Shown: positions 18,792 to 27,887 of the stretch, piece after piece
Numbering within the stretch: the first letter of the stretch is position 1
How the letters are laid out: every line of letters starts with the position of its first letter
Origin: Saccoglossus kowalevskii
Lineage: Eukaryota; Hemichordata; Enteropneusta; Harrimaniidae
Assembly (NCBI RefSeq): GCF_000003605.2
Contig: NW_003154107.1
Location: 1-28,156 of the forward strand
Length of the DNA: 28,156 nt
Reading direction: 5' to 3'
Notes under the pieces: model-generated
The model's database searches: none
Told to the model about the DNA's origin: nothing
What the model saw: the letters and a program-made list of their open reading frames with translations, nothing else
Position numbers and translations under genes: made by a program

Positions 18792-18956
18792 ACATCTTTA
18801 AAATAAATATAGGAAAATAACTACTGATACAATTTTAAAATTACGTCATAATGTGCTTAAATTGTTCATACATAAACAAAATGAAGCGTTTAGGCATAGA
18901 GTGAATGATCTGGACACAAGTGTTTTATGTTGGCTAATATATATCATTAAAATAGA

Positions 18957-19026
18957 AGGGGACACCCGGGTTCGAACCACGGACCTCTCGATCTGCAGTC
19001 GAGCTCTACCACTGAGCTATATCCCC
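18957..19026 (-). pseudogene. tRNA-Cys copy 81, I/III chimera
   Basis: Class I T loop with the class III 2-nt deletion, plus one extra mismatch at the start of the T stem. Confidence 0.74.
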
Positions 19027-19191
19027 ACATGTTTAAAATAAATATAGAAAAATAACTAATGATACAATTTTAAAATTACGTCAAATTGTGCTTACATTTT
19101 TAATACATAAACAAAATGAAGTGTTTTGACATAGAGTGAATGATCTGGACACAAGTGTTTTATGTTCGCTAATGCATAACATTAAAATAGA

Positions 19192-19263
19192 ATAGGACAC
19201 CCGGGTTCGAACCAGGGACCTCTCGATCTGCAGTCGAATGCTCTACCACTAAGGTATATTCCC
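19192..19263 (-). pseudogene. tRNA-Cys copy 82, decayed class I
   Basis: C72 to A and C71 to U, D stem altered at 10 and 13, G4 to A. B box intact. Shares the D stem damage with copy 66. Confidence 0.72.
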
Positions 19264-19430
19264 ACATGTTTAAAATAAATATAGAAAAATAACGACTGAT
19301 ACTATTTTAAAATTACGTCATAATGTGCTTAAATTGTTCATACATAAATAAAATGAAGTGTTGTTACGCATACAGTGAATGATATAGATACAAGGGTTTT
19401 ATCTGTGCTAATATATTACATTAAAATTAA

Positions 19431-19502
19431 AGGGGACACCCGGGTTCAATCCAGGGACCTCTCGATCTGCAGTCGAATGCTCTACCACTGAGCTATATCC
19501 CC
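19431..19502 (-). tRNA. tRNA-Cys-like copy 83, class II, U54 lost
   Basis: C56U plus U54 to A, two hits in the B box. Confidence 0.58.
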
Positions 19503-19670
19503 TCATGTTTAAAAATAAATATAGGAAAATAACGACTGATACTATTTTGAAATTACGTAAAAATGTGCTTAAATTGTTCATACATAAACATACTGAAGTG
19601 TTGTTACGCATAGAGTGAATGATCTGGACACAAGTGTTTTATGTTGGTTAATGTATAACATAAAAATTGA

Positions 19671-19740
19671 AGGGGACACCCGGGTTTAAACCGAGGACCT
19701 CTCGATCTGCAGTCGAGCTCTACCACTGAGCTATATCCCC
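19671..19740 (-). pseudogene. tRNA-Cys pseudogene copy 84, class III
   Basis: Standard class III with T5 run. Confidence 0.75.
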
Positions 19741-19905
19741 ACAAGTTTAAAATAAATATAGAAAAATAACGACTGATACGATTTTGAAATTACGTCATAA
19801 TGTGCTTAAATTGTTCATACATAAACAAAGTGAAGTGTTTAGGCATAGAGTGAAAGATCTGGACACAAGTGTTTTATGTTGGCTAATATATAACATTTAA
19901 ATAGA

Positions 19906-19977
19906 AGGGGACACCCGGGTTCGAACCAGGGAACTCTCGATCTGCAGTCGAATACTCTACCACTGAGCTATATCCCC
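19906..19977 (-). tRNA. tRNA-Cys(GCA) copy 85, class I variant, no T4
   Basis: C25 to U (G10:U25) and a change in the variable region; downstream T run is only TTT. Confidence 0.8.
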
Positions 19978-20144
19978 ACATGTTTAAAATAATTATAGAA
20001 AAATAACGACTGATATTATTTTGAAATTACGTCATAATGTGCTTAAATTGTTCATGCATAAATAAAATGAAGTGTTGTTACGCATACAGTGAATGATATG
20101 GATACAAGGGGTTTATTTGTGCTAATATATAACATTAAAATTAA

Positions 20145-20216
20145 AGGGGACACCCGGGTTCAAACCAGGTACCTCTCGATCTGCAGTCGAATGCTCTATC
20201 ACTGAGCTATATCCCC
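20145..20216 (-). tRNA. tRNA-Cys-like copy 86, class II with A19:U56
   Basis: C56U, G19A and C48 to A. Confidence 0.64.
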
Positions 20217-20383
20217 ACATGTTTAAACTAAATATAGGTAAATAGCGACTAATACTATTTTGAAATTACGTAAAAATGTGCTTAAATTGTTCATACATGA
20301 ACAAACTGAAGTGTTGGTAGGCATAGAGTGAATGATATGGATACAAGTGTTTTATGTTGGCTAATGTATAACATTAAAATAGA

Positions 20384-20453
20384 AGGGAACACCCGGGTTT
20401 AAACCGAGGACCTCTCGATCTGCAGTCGAGCTCTACAACTGAGCTATATCACC
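20384..20453 (-). pseudogene. tRNA-Cys pseudogene copy 87, class III
   Basis: Class III with G4:U69, G3 to U and G19 to U. Confidence 0.76.
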
Positions 20454-20618
20454 ACATCTTTAAAATAAATATAGGAAAATAACTACTGATACAATTTTAA
20501 AATTACGTCATAATGTGCTTAAATTGTTCATACATAAACAAAATGAAGCGTTTAGGCATAGAGTGAATGATCTGGACACAAGTGTTTTATGTTGGCTAAT
20601 ATATAACATTAAAATAGA

Positions 20619-20690
20619 AGGGGACACCCGGGTTCGAACCAGGTACCTCTCGATCTGCAGTCGAATGCTCTACTACTGAGCTATATCCCC
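20619..20690 (-). tRNA. tRNA-Cys(GCA) copy 88, class I variant
   Basis: C48 to A, and the conserved D-loop G18 is A. B box intact. Confidence 0.78.
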
Positions 20691-20854
20691 ACATGATTAA
20701 AATAAATGTAGAAAAATAACGACTGATACTATTTTGAAATTACGTCATAATGTGCTTGAATTGTTCATGCATTAACAAAATAAAGTGTTTAGGATAGAGT
20801 GAATGATCTGGACACAAGTGTTTTATGTTGGCAAATGCATAACATTAAAATAGA

Positions 20855-20926
20855 AGGGGACACCCGGGTTCGAACCAGGGACCTCTCGATCTGCAGTCGA
20901 ATGCTCTACCACTGAGCTATATCCCC
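20855..20926 (-). tRNA. tRNA-Cys(GCA) copy 89, class I consensus
   Basis: Identical to copy 4. It stands just left of the remnant block, as copy 20 does 16194 bp earlier. Confidence 0.95.
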
Positions 20927-21067
20927 ACATGTTTAAAATAAATATCGGAAAATAACGACTGATACTGTTTTGAAATTACGTAAAAAATGTGCTTAAATTG
21001 TTCATACATAAACAAAATGAAGTGTTGTTCGGCATAGAGTGAATGATATGAATACAAGGGGTTTATT

Positions 21068-21081
21068 TGAGCTATATCCCC
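21068..21081 (-). pseudogene. tRNA-Cys 5' remnant (copy 90)
   Basis: Same junction and flanks as copy 21. Confidence 0.85.
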
Positions 21082-21249
21082 ACATGTTTAAAATAAATAT
21101 AGGGAAATAACCACTGATACTATTTTGAAAGTACGTAAAAAATGTGCTTAAATTGTTCATACATAAACAAAATGAAGTGTTGTTCGGCATAGAGTGAATG
21201 ATATGAATACAAGGGGTTTATTTGTGCTAATATACAACATTAAAATTAA

Positions 21250-21309
21250 AGGGGACACCCGGGACCTCTCGATCTGCAGTCGAATGCTCTACCACTAAGC
21301 TATATCCCC
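21250..21309 (-). pseudogene. tRNA-Cys pseudogene copy 91, class IV
   Basis: 60 nt, T-arm deletion, duplicate of copy 22. Confidence 0.87.
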
Positions 21310-21474
21310 ACATCTTTAAAATAAATATAAGAAAATAACTACTGATACAATTTTAAAATTACGTCATAATGTGCTTAAATTGTTCATACATAAACAAAAT
21401 GAAGCGTTTAGGCATAGAGTGAATGATCTGGACACAAGTGTTTTATGTTGGCTAATATATAACATTAAAATAGA

Positions 21475-21546
21475 AGAGGGCACCCGGGTTCGAACCAGGG
21501 ACCTCTCGATCTGCAGTAGAATGCTCTACCACTGAGCTATATCCCC
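21475..21546 (-). tRNA. tRNA-Cys(GCA) copy 92, class I variant
   Basis: G2:U71, U68 to C (21480, mismatch with A5) and G30 to U in the anticodon stem. Boxes intact. Confidence 0.75.
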
Positions 21547-21713
21547 ACATGTTTAAAATAAATATAGAAAAATAACGACTGATACTATTTTGAAATTACG
21601 TCATAATGTGCTTAAATTGTTCATACATAAATAAAATGAAGTGTTGTTACGCATACAGTGAATGATGTGGATACAAGGGGTTTATTTGTGCTAATATATA
21701 ACATTAAAATTAA

Positions 21714-21785
21714 AGGGGACACCCGGGTTCAAACCAGGGACCTCTCGATCTGCAGTCGAATGCTCTACCACTGAGCTATAACCCC
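21714..21785 (-). tRNA. tRNA-Cys-like copy 93, class II
   Basis: C56U and A5 to U (21781), mismatch with U68. Confidence 0.63.
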
Positions 21786-21953
21786 ACATGTTTAAACTAA
21801 ATATAGGTAAATAACGACTAATACTATTTTGAAATTACGTCATAATGTGCTTAAATTGTTTCATACATAAATAAAATGAAGTGTTGTTACGCATACAGTG
21901 AATGATATGGATACAAGGGGTTTATTTCTGCTAATATATAACATTAAAATTAA

Positions 21954-22025
21954 AGGGGACACCCGGGTTCAAACCAGGGACCTCTCGATCTGCAGTCGAA
22001 TGCTCTACCACTGAGCTATATCCCC
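21954..22025 (-). tRNA. tRNA-Cys-like copy 94, class II
   Basis: C56U only. Two class II copies in a row (93, 94) break the alternation. Confidence 0.7.
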
Positions 22026-22189
22026 ACATGTTTAAAATAAATATAGAAAAATAACTACTGATACAATTTTAAAATTACGTCATAATGTGCTTAAATTGTT
22101 CATCATAAACAAAATAAAGCGTTTAGGCATAGAGTGAATGATCTGGACACAAGTGTTTTATGTTGGCTAATATATAACAGTAGAATAGA

Positions 22190-22261
22190 AGGGGACACCC
22201 GAGTTCGAACCGGGGACCTCTCGATCTGCAGTCGAATGCTCTACCACTGAGCTATATCCCC
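22190..22261 (-). tRNA. tRNA-Cys(GCA) copy 95, class I, C61U, no T4
   Basis: C61 to U (22202) weakens the B box and gives G53:U61; T stem pair 51:63 becomes C:G. The flank has lost its T4 run. Confidence 0.75.
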
Positions 22262-22427
22262 ACATGTTTAAAATAATATAGAAAAATAACGACTAATACT
22301 ATTTTGAAATTACGTCATAATGTGCTTAAATTGTTCATACATAAATAAAATGAAGTGTTGTTACGCATATAGTGAATGATATGGATACAAGGGGTTTATT
22401 TCTGCTAATATATAACATTAAAATTAA

Positions 22428-22498
22428 AGGGGACACCCGGGTTCAAACCAGGGCCTCTCGATCTGCAGTCGAATGCTCTACCACTGAGCTATATCCCC
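22428..22498 (-). tRNA. tRNA-Cys-like copy 96, class II, 71 nt
   Basis: C56U and loss of one base in the variable loop, which may be tolerated. Confidence 0.64.
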
Positions 22499-22662
22499 AC
22501 ATGTTTAAAATAAATATAGAAAAATAACTACTGATACAATTTTAAAATTACGTCATAATGTGCTTAAATTGTTCATCATAAACAAAATGAAGCGTTTAGG
22601 CATAGAGTGAATGATCTGGACACAAGTGTTTTATGTTGGCTAATATATAACATTAAAATAGA

Positions 22663-22734
22663 AGGGCACATTCGGGTTCGAACCAGGGACCTCTCGATCT
22701 GCAGTCGAATGCTCTAACACTGAGCTATATCCCC
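22663..22734 (-). pseudogene. tRNA-Cys copy 97, decayed class I
   Basis: Acceptor change at 22667, T stem changes at 22671-22672, and G19 to U. Several mismatches. Confidence 0.7.
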
Positions 22735-22898
22735 ACATGTATAAAATAAATATAGAACAATAACGACTGATACTATTTTGAAATTACGTCATAATGTGCT
22801 TAAATTGTTCATACATAAACAAAATGAAGCGTTTAGGATAGAGTGAATGATCTGGACACAAGTGTTTTATGTTGGCTAATATATAACATTAAAATAGA

Positions 22899-22970
22899 AA
22901 GGGACACCCGGGTTCGAACCAGGGACCTCTCGATCTGCAGTCGAATGCTCTACCACTGAGCTATATCCCC
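22899..22970 (-). tRNA. tRNA-Cys(GCA) copy 98, class I, G1:U72
   Basis: Only G1:U72 differs from consensus. Confidence 0.9.
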
Positions 22971-23134
22971 ACGTGATTAAAATAAATGTAGAAAAATAAC
23001 GACTGATACTATTTTGAAATTACGTCATAATGTGCTTGAGTTGTTCATGCATAAACAAAATAAAGTGTTTAGGATAGAGTGAATGATCTGGACACAAGTG
23101 TTTTATGTTGGCAAATGCATAACATTAAAATAGA

Positions 23135-23206
23135 AGGGGACACCCGGGTTCGAACCAGGGACCTCCAGATCTGCAGTCGAATGCTCTACCACTGAGCTAT
23201 ATCCCC
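23135..23206 (-). tRNA. tRNA-Cys(GCA) copy 99, class I, anticodon stem change
   Basis: Two adjacent changes on the 3' side of the anticodon stem: A42 to G and G41 to U (mismatch with C29). Confidence 0.78.
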
Positions 23207-23373
23207 ACATGTTTAAACTAAATATAGGTAAATAACGACTAATACTATTTTGAAATTACGTAAAAATGTTCTTAAATTGCTCATACATGAACAAAATGAA
23301 GTGTTGGTAGGCATAGAGTGAATGATATGAATACATGGGGTTTATTTGTACTAATATACAACATTAAAATTAA

Positions 23374-23445
23374 AGGGGACACCCGGGTTTGAACCAGGGA
23401 CCTGTCGATCTGCAGTCGAATGCTCCACCACTGAGCTATATCCCC
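23374..23445 (-). tRNA. tRNA-Cys(GCA) copy 100, class V
   Basis: T loop TTCAAAC: C56 kept, G57 to A, still a valid B box. G43 to C opens pair 27:43 and A21 is G. Downstream flank is of class II type. Confidence 0.8.
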
Positions 23446-23612
23446 ACATGTTTAAACTAAATATAGGTAAATAACGACTAATACTATTTTGAAATTACGT
23501 AAAAATGTTCTTAAATTTCTCATACGTGAACAAAATGAAGTGTTGGTAGGCATAGAGTGAATGATATGGATACAAGTGTTTTATGTTGGCTACTATATAA
23601 CATTAAAATAGA

Positions 23613-23684
23613 AGGAGACACGCGGGTTCGAACCAGGGACCTCTCGATCTGCAGTCGAATGCTCTACCACTGAGCTATATCCCC
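23613..23684 (-). tRNA. tRNA-Cys(GCA) copy 101, class I, G3:U70
   Basis: G3:U70, and G64 to C (mismatch with C50 in the T stem). Confidence 0.78.
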
Positions 23685-23848
23685 ACATGTATAAAATAAA
23701 TATAGAACAATAACGACTGATACTATTTTGAAATTACGTCATATTGTGCTTAAATTGTTCATACATAAACAAAATGAAGCGTTTAGGATAGAGTGAATGA
23801 TCTGGACACATGTGTTTTATGTTGGCAAATGCATAACATTAAAATAGA

Positions 23849-23920
23849 AAGGGAAACCCGGGTTCAAACCAGGGACCTCTCGATCTGCAGGCGAATGCTC
23901 TACCACTGAGCTATATCCCC
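23849..23920 (-). tRNA. tRNA-Cys-like copy 102, class II T loop in class I flank
   Basis: C56U, G1:U72, an acceptor change, and A31 to C in the anticodon stem. The downstream flank is class I, so this is a recombinant. Confidence 0.6.
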
Positions 23921-24087
23921 ACATGTTTAAAATAAATATAGAACAATAACGACTAATACTATTTTGAAATTACGTCATAATGTGCTTAAATTGTTCATAC
24001 ATAAATAAAATGAAGTGTTGTTACGCATACAGTGAATGATATGGATACAAGGGGTTTATTTCTGCTAATATATAACATTAAAATTAA

Positions 24088-24159
24088 AGGGGACACCCGG
24101 GTTCAAACCAGGGACCTCTCGATCTGCTGTCGAATGCTCTACCACTGAGCTATATCCCC
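24088..24159 (-). tRNA. tRNA-Cys-like copy 103, class II, U33A
   Basis: C56U, and the invariant U33 before the anticodon is A. Duplicate at copy 113. Confidence 0.6.
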
Positions 24160-24323
24160 ACATGTTTAAAATAAATATAGAAAAATAACTACTGATACAA
24201 TTTTAAAATTACGTCATAATGTGCTTAAATTGTTCATCATAAACAAAATGAAGCGTTTAGGCATAGAGTGAATGATCTGGACACAAGTGTTTTATGTTGG
24301 CTAATATATAACATTAAAATAGA

Positions 24324-24395
24324 AGAGGACATCCGGGTTCGAACCAGGGACCTCTCGATCTGCAGTCGAATGCTCTACCACTGAGCTATATCCCC
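24324..24395 (-). tRNA. tRNA-Cys(GCA) copy 104, class I variant
   Basis: G2:U71 and G65 to A (mismatch with C49). Confidence 0.82.
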
Positions 24396-24559
24396 ACATG
24401 TATAAAATAAATATAGAACAATAACGACTGATACTATTTTGAAATTACGTCATTATGTGCTTAAATTGTTCATACATAAACAAAATGAAGCGTTTAGGAT
24501 AGAGTGAATGATCTGGACACAAGTGTTTTATGTTGGCAAATGCATAACATTAAAATAGA

Positions 24560-24631
24560 AGAGGACACCCGGGTTCGAACCAGGGACCTCTCGATCTGCA
24601 GTCGAATGCTCTACCACTGAGCTATATCCCC
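24560..24631 (-). tRNA. tRNA-Cys(GCA) copy 105, class I, G2:U71
   Basis: Only G2:U71 differs from consensus. Confidence 0.9.
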
Positions 24632-24795
24632 ACATGTTTAAAACAAATATAGAAAAATAACTACTGATACAATTTTAAAATTACGTCATAATGTGCTTAA
24701 ATTGTTCATCATAAACAAAATGAAGCGTTTAGGCATAGAGTGAATGATCTGGACACAAGTGTTTTATGTTGGCAAATGCATAACATTAAAATAGA

Positions 24796-24867
24796 AGGGG
24801 ACACCCGGGTTCGAACCAGGGACCTCTCGATCTGCAGTAGAATGCTCTACCACTCAGCTATATCCCC
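24796..24867 (-). tRNA. tRNA-Cys(GCA) copy 106, class I, stem mismatches
   Basis: G30 to U (anticodon stem) and C13 to G (D stem). Duplicate at copy 116. Confidence 0.76.
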
Positions 24868-25034
24868 ACATGTTTAAAATAAATATAGAAAAATAACGAC
24901 TAATACTATTTTGAAATTACGTGATAATGTGCTTAAATTGTTCATACATAAATAAAATGAAGTGTTGTTACGCATACAGTGAATGATATGGATACAAGGG
25001 GTTTATTTCTGCTAATATATAACATTAAAATTAA

Positions 25035-25106
25035 AGGAGACACCCGGGTTCAAACCAGGGACCTCTCGATCTGCAGTCGAATGCTCTACCACTGAGCTAT
25101 ATCCCC
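25035..25106 (-). tRNA. tRNA-Cys-like copy 107, class II, G3:U70
   Basis: C56U and G3:U70. Confidence 0.67.
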
Positions 25107-25270
25107 ACATGTTTAAAACAAATATAGAAAAATAACTACTGATACAATTTTAAAATTACGTCATAATGTGCTTAAATTGTTCATCATAAACAAAATGAAG
25201 CGTTTAGGCATAGAGTGAATGATCTGGACACAAGTGTTTTATGTTGGCTAATATATAACATTAAAATAGA

Positions 25271-25342
25271 AAGGGACACCCGGGTTCGAACCAGGGACCT
25301 CTCGATCTGCAGTCGAAAGCTCTACCACTGAGCTATATCCCC
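25271..25342 (-). tRNA. tRNA-Cys(GCA) copy 108, class I, G1:U72
   Basis: G1:U72 and A26 to U. Confidence 0.87.
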
Positions 25343-25506
25343 ACATGATTAAAATAAATGTAGAAAAATAACGACTGATACTATTTTGAAATTACGTCAT
25401 AATGTGCTTGATTTGTTCATGCATTAACAAAATAAAGTGTTTAGGATAGAGTGAATGATCTGGACACAAGTGTTTTATGTTGGCAAATGCATAACATTAA
25501 AATAGA

Positions 25507-25578
25507 AGGGGACACCCGGGTTCGAACCAGGTACCTCTCGATCTGCAGTCGAATGCTCTACCACTGAGCTATATCCCA
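25507..25578 (-). tRNA. tRNA-Cys(GCA) copy 109, class I variant
   Basis: G1 to U and C48 to A, as copies 7 and 18. Confidence 0.82.
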
Positions 25579-25746
25579 ACATGTTTAAAATAAATATAGG
25601 AAAATAACGACTGATACTATATTGAAATTACGTATAAACTGTGCTTAAATTGTTCATACATAAACAAAATGAAGTGTTGTTCGGCATAGAGTGAATGATA
25701 TGAATACATGGGGTTTATTTGTACTAATATACAACATTAAAATTAA

Positions 25747-25818
25747 AGGGGACACCCGGGTTTGAACCAGGGACCTGTCGATCTGCAGTCGAAGGCTCTA
25801 CCACTGAGATATATCCCC
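25747..25818 (-). tRNA. tRNA-Cys copy 110, class V, decayed
   Basis: Class V T loop and G43C, plus A26 to C and G10 to U, which damages the D stem and A box. Confidence 0.7.
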
Positions 25819-25985
25819 ACATGTTTAAACTAAATATAGGTAAATAACGACTAATACTATTTTGAAATTACGTAAAAATGTTCTTAAATTGCTCATACAT
25901 GAACAAAATGAAGTGTTGGTAGGCATAGAGTGAATGATATGGATACAAGTGTTTTATGTTGGCTAATATATAACATTAAAATAGA

Positions 25986-26057
25986 AGGGAACACCCGGGT
26001 TCGAACCAGGGACCTCTCGATCTGCAGTCGAATGCTCTACCACTGAGCTATATCCCC
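25986..26057 (-). tRNA. tRNA-Cys(GCA) copy 111, class I, G4:U69
   Basis: The single change C69 to U gives G4:U69; everything else matches copy 4, with both boxes and T4 intact. Confidence 0.92.
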
Positions 26058-26221
26058 ACATGTATAAAATAAATATAGAACAATAACGACTGATACTATT
26101 TTGAAATTACGTCATAATGTGCTTAAATTGTTCATACATAAACAAAATGAAGCGTTTAGGATAGAGTGAATGATCTGGACACAAGTGTTTTATGTTGGCA
26201 AATGCATAACATTAAAATAGA

Positions 26222-26293
26222 AGTGAACACCCGGGTTCGAACCAGGAACCTCTCGATCTGCAGTCGAATGCTCTACCACTGAGCTATATCCCC
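26222..26293 (-). tRNA. tRNA-Cys(GCA) copy 112, class I variant
   Basis: Duplicate of copy 2: G2·A71, G4:U69 and C48 to U. Confidence 0.82.
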
Positions 26294-26461
26294 ACATGTT
26301 TTAAAAATAAATATAGAAAATAACGACTAATACTATTTTGAAATTACGTCATAATGTGCTTAAATTGTTCATACATAAATAAAATGAAGTGTTGTTACGC
26401 ATACAGTGAATGATATGGATACAAGGGGTTTATTTCTGCTAATATATAACATTAAAATTAA

Positions 26462-26533
26462 AGGGGACACCCGGGTTCAAACCAGGGACCTCTCGATCTG
26501 CTGTCGAATGCTCTACCACTGAGCTATATCCCC
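26462..26533 (-). tRNA. tRNA-Cys-like copy 113, class II, U33A
   Basis: Duplicate of copy 103. Confidence 0.6.
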
Positions 26534-26697
26534 ACATGTTTAAAATAAATATAGAAAAATAACTACTGATACAATTTTAAAATTACGTCATAATGTGCTT
26601 AAATTGTTCATCATAAACAAAATGAAGCGTTTAGGCATAGAGTGAATGATCTGGACACAAGTGTTTTATGTTGGCTAATATATAACATTAAAATAGA

Positions 26698-26769
26698 AGG
26701 GGACATCCGGGTTCGAACCAGGGACCTCTCGATCTGCAGTCGAATGTTCTACCACTGAGCTATATCCCC
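26698..26769 (-). tRNA. tRNA-Cys(GCA) copy 114, class I variant
   Basis: G65 to A (mismatch with C49) and G24 to A (mismatch in the D stem). Duplicate of copy 104, but without its G2:U71. Confidence 0.8.
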
Positions 26770-26933
26770 ACATGTATAAAATAAATATAGAACAATAACG
26801 ACTGATACTATTTTGAAATTACGTCATTATGTGCTTAAATTGTTCATACATAAACAAAATGAAGCGTTTAGGATAGAGTGAATGATCTGGACACAAGTGT
26901 TTTATGTTGGCAAATGCATAACATTAAAATAGA

Positions 26934-27005
26934 AGAGGACACCCGGGTTCGAACCAGGGACCTCTCGATCTGCAGTCGAATGCTCTACCACTGAGCTATA
27001 TCCCC
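26934..27005 (-). tRNA. tRNA-Cys(GCA) copy 115, class I, G2:U71
   Basis: Duplicate of copy 105. Confidence 0.9.
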
Positions 27006-27169
27006 ACATGTTTAAAACAAATATAGAAAAATAACTACTGATACAATTTTAAAATTACGTCATAATGTGCTTAAATTGTTCATCATAAACAAAATGAAGC
27101 GTTTAGGCATAGAGTGAATGATCTGGACACAAGTGTTTTATGTTGGCAAATGCATAACATTAAAATAGA

Positions 27170-27241
27170 AGGGGACACCCGGGTTCGAACCAGGGACCTC
27201 TCGATCTGCAGTAGAATGCTCTACCACTCAGCTATATCCCC
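27170..27241 (-). tRNA. tRNA-Cys(GCA) copy 116, class I, stem mismatches
   Basis: Duplicate of copy 106 (G30U, C13G). Confidence 0.76.
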
Positions 27242-27409
27242 ACATGTTTAAAATAAATATAGGAAAATAACGACTGATACTATATTGAAATTACGTATAA
27301 ACTGTGCTTAAATTGTTCATACATAAACAAAATGAAGTGTTGTTCGGCATAGAGTGAATGATATGAATACATGGGGTTTATTTGTACTAATATACAACAT
27401 TAAAATTAA

Positions 27410-27481
27410 AGGGGACACCCGGGTTTGAACCAGGGACCTGTCGATCTGCAGTCGAATGCTCTACCACTGAGCTATATCCCC
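27410..27481 (-). tRNA. tRNA-Cys(GCA) copy 117, class V
   Basis: Cleanest class V copy: T loop TTCAAAC with a valid B box; only G43C otherwise. Confidence 0.84.
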
Positions 27482-27648
27482 ACATGTTTAAACTAAATAT
27501 AGGTAAATAACGACTAATACTATTTTGAAATTACGTAAAAATGTTCTTAAATTGCTCATACATGAACAAAATGAAGTGTTGGTAGGCATAGAGTGAATGA
27601 TATGGATACAAGTGTTTTATGTTGGCTAATATATAACATTAAAATAGA

Positions 27649-27720
27649 ATGAGACACCCGAGTTCGAACCAGGGACCTCTCGATCTGCAGTCGAATGCTC
27701 TACCACTGAGCTATATCCCC
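27649..27720 (-). tRNA. tRNA-Cys(GCA) copy 118, class I variant
   Basis: C72 to A (mismatch with G1), G3:U70, and C61 to U in the B box. Confidence 0.75.
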
Positions 27721-27887
27721 ACATGTATAAAATAAATATAGAACAATAACGACTGATACTATTTTGAAATTACGTCATAATGTGCTTAAATTGTTCATAC
27801 ATAAATAAAATGAAGTGTTGTTACGCATACAGTGAATGATATGGATACAAGGGGTTTATTTCTGCTAATATATAACATTAAAATTAA

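Larger units (their letters stand above)
24088..24867. repeat. Four-unit block, partner at 26462-27241
   Basis: Copies 103-106 recur as 113-116 at a constant 2374 bp (ten units), including the private U33-to-A change of 103/113 and the C13 and G30 changes of 106/116. Confidence 0.88.
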
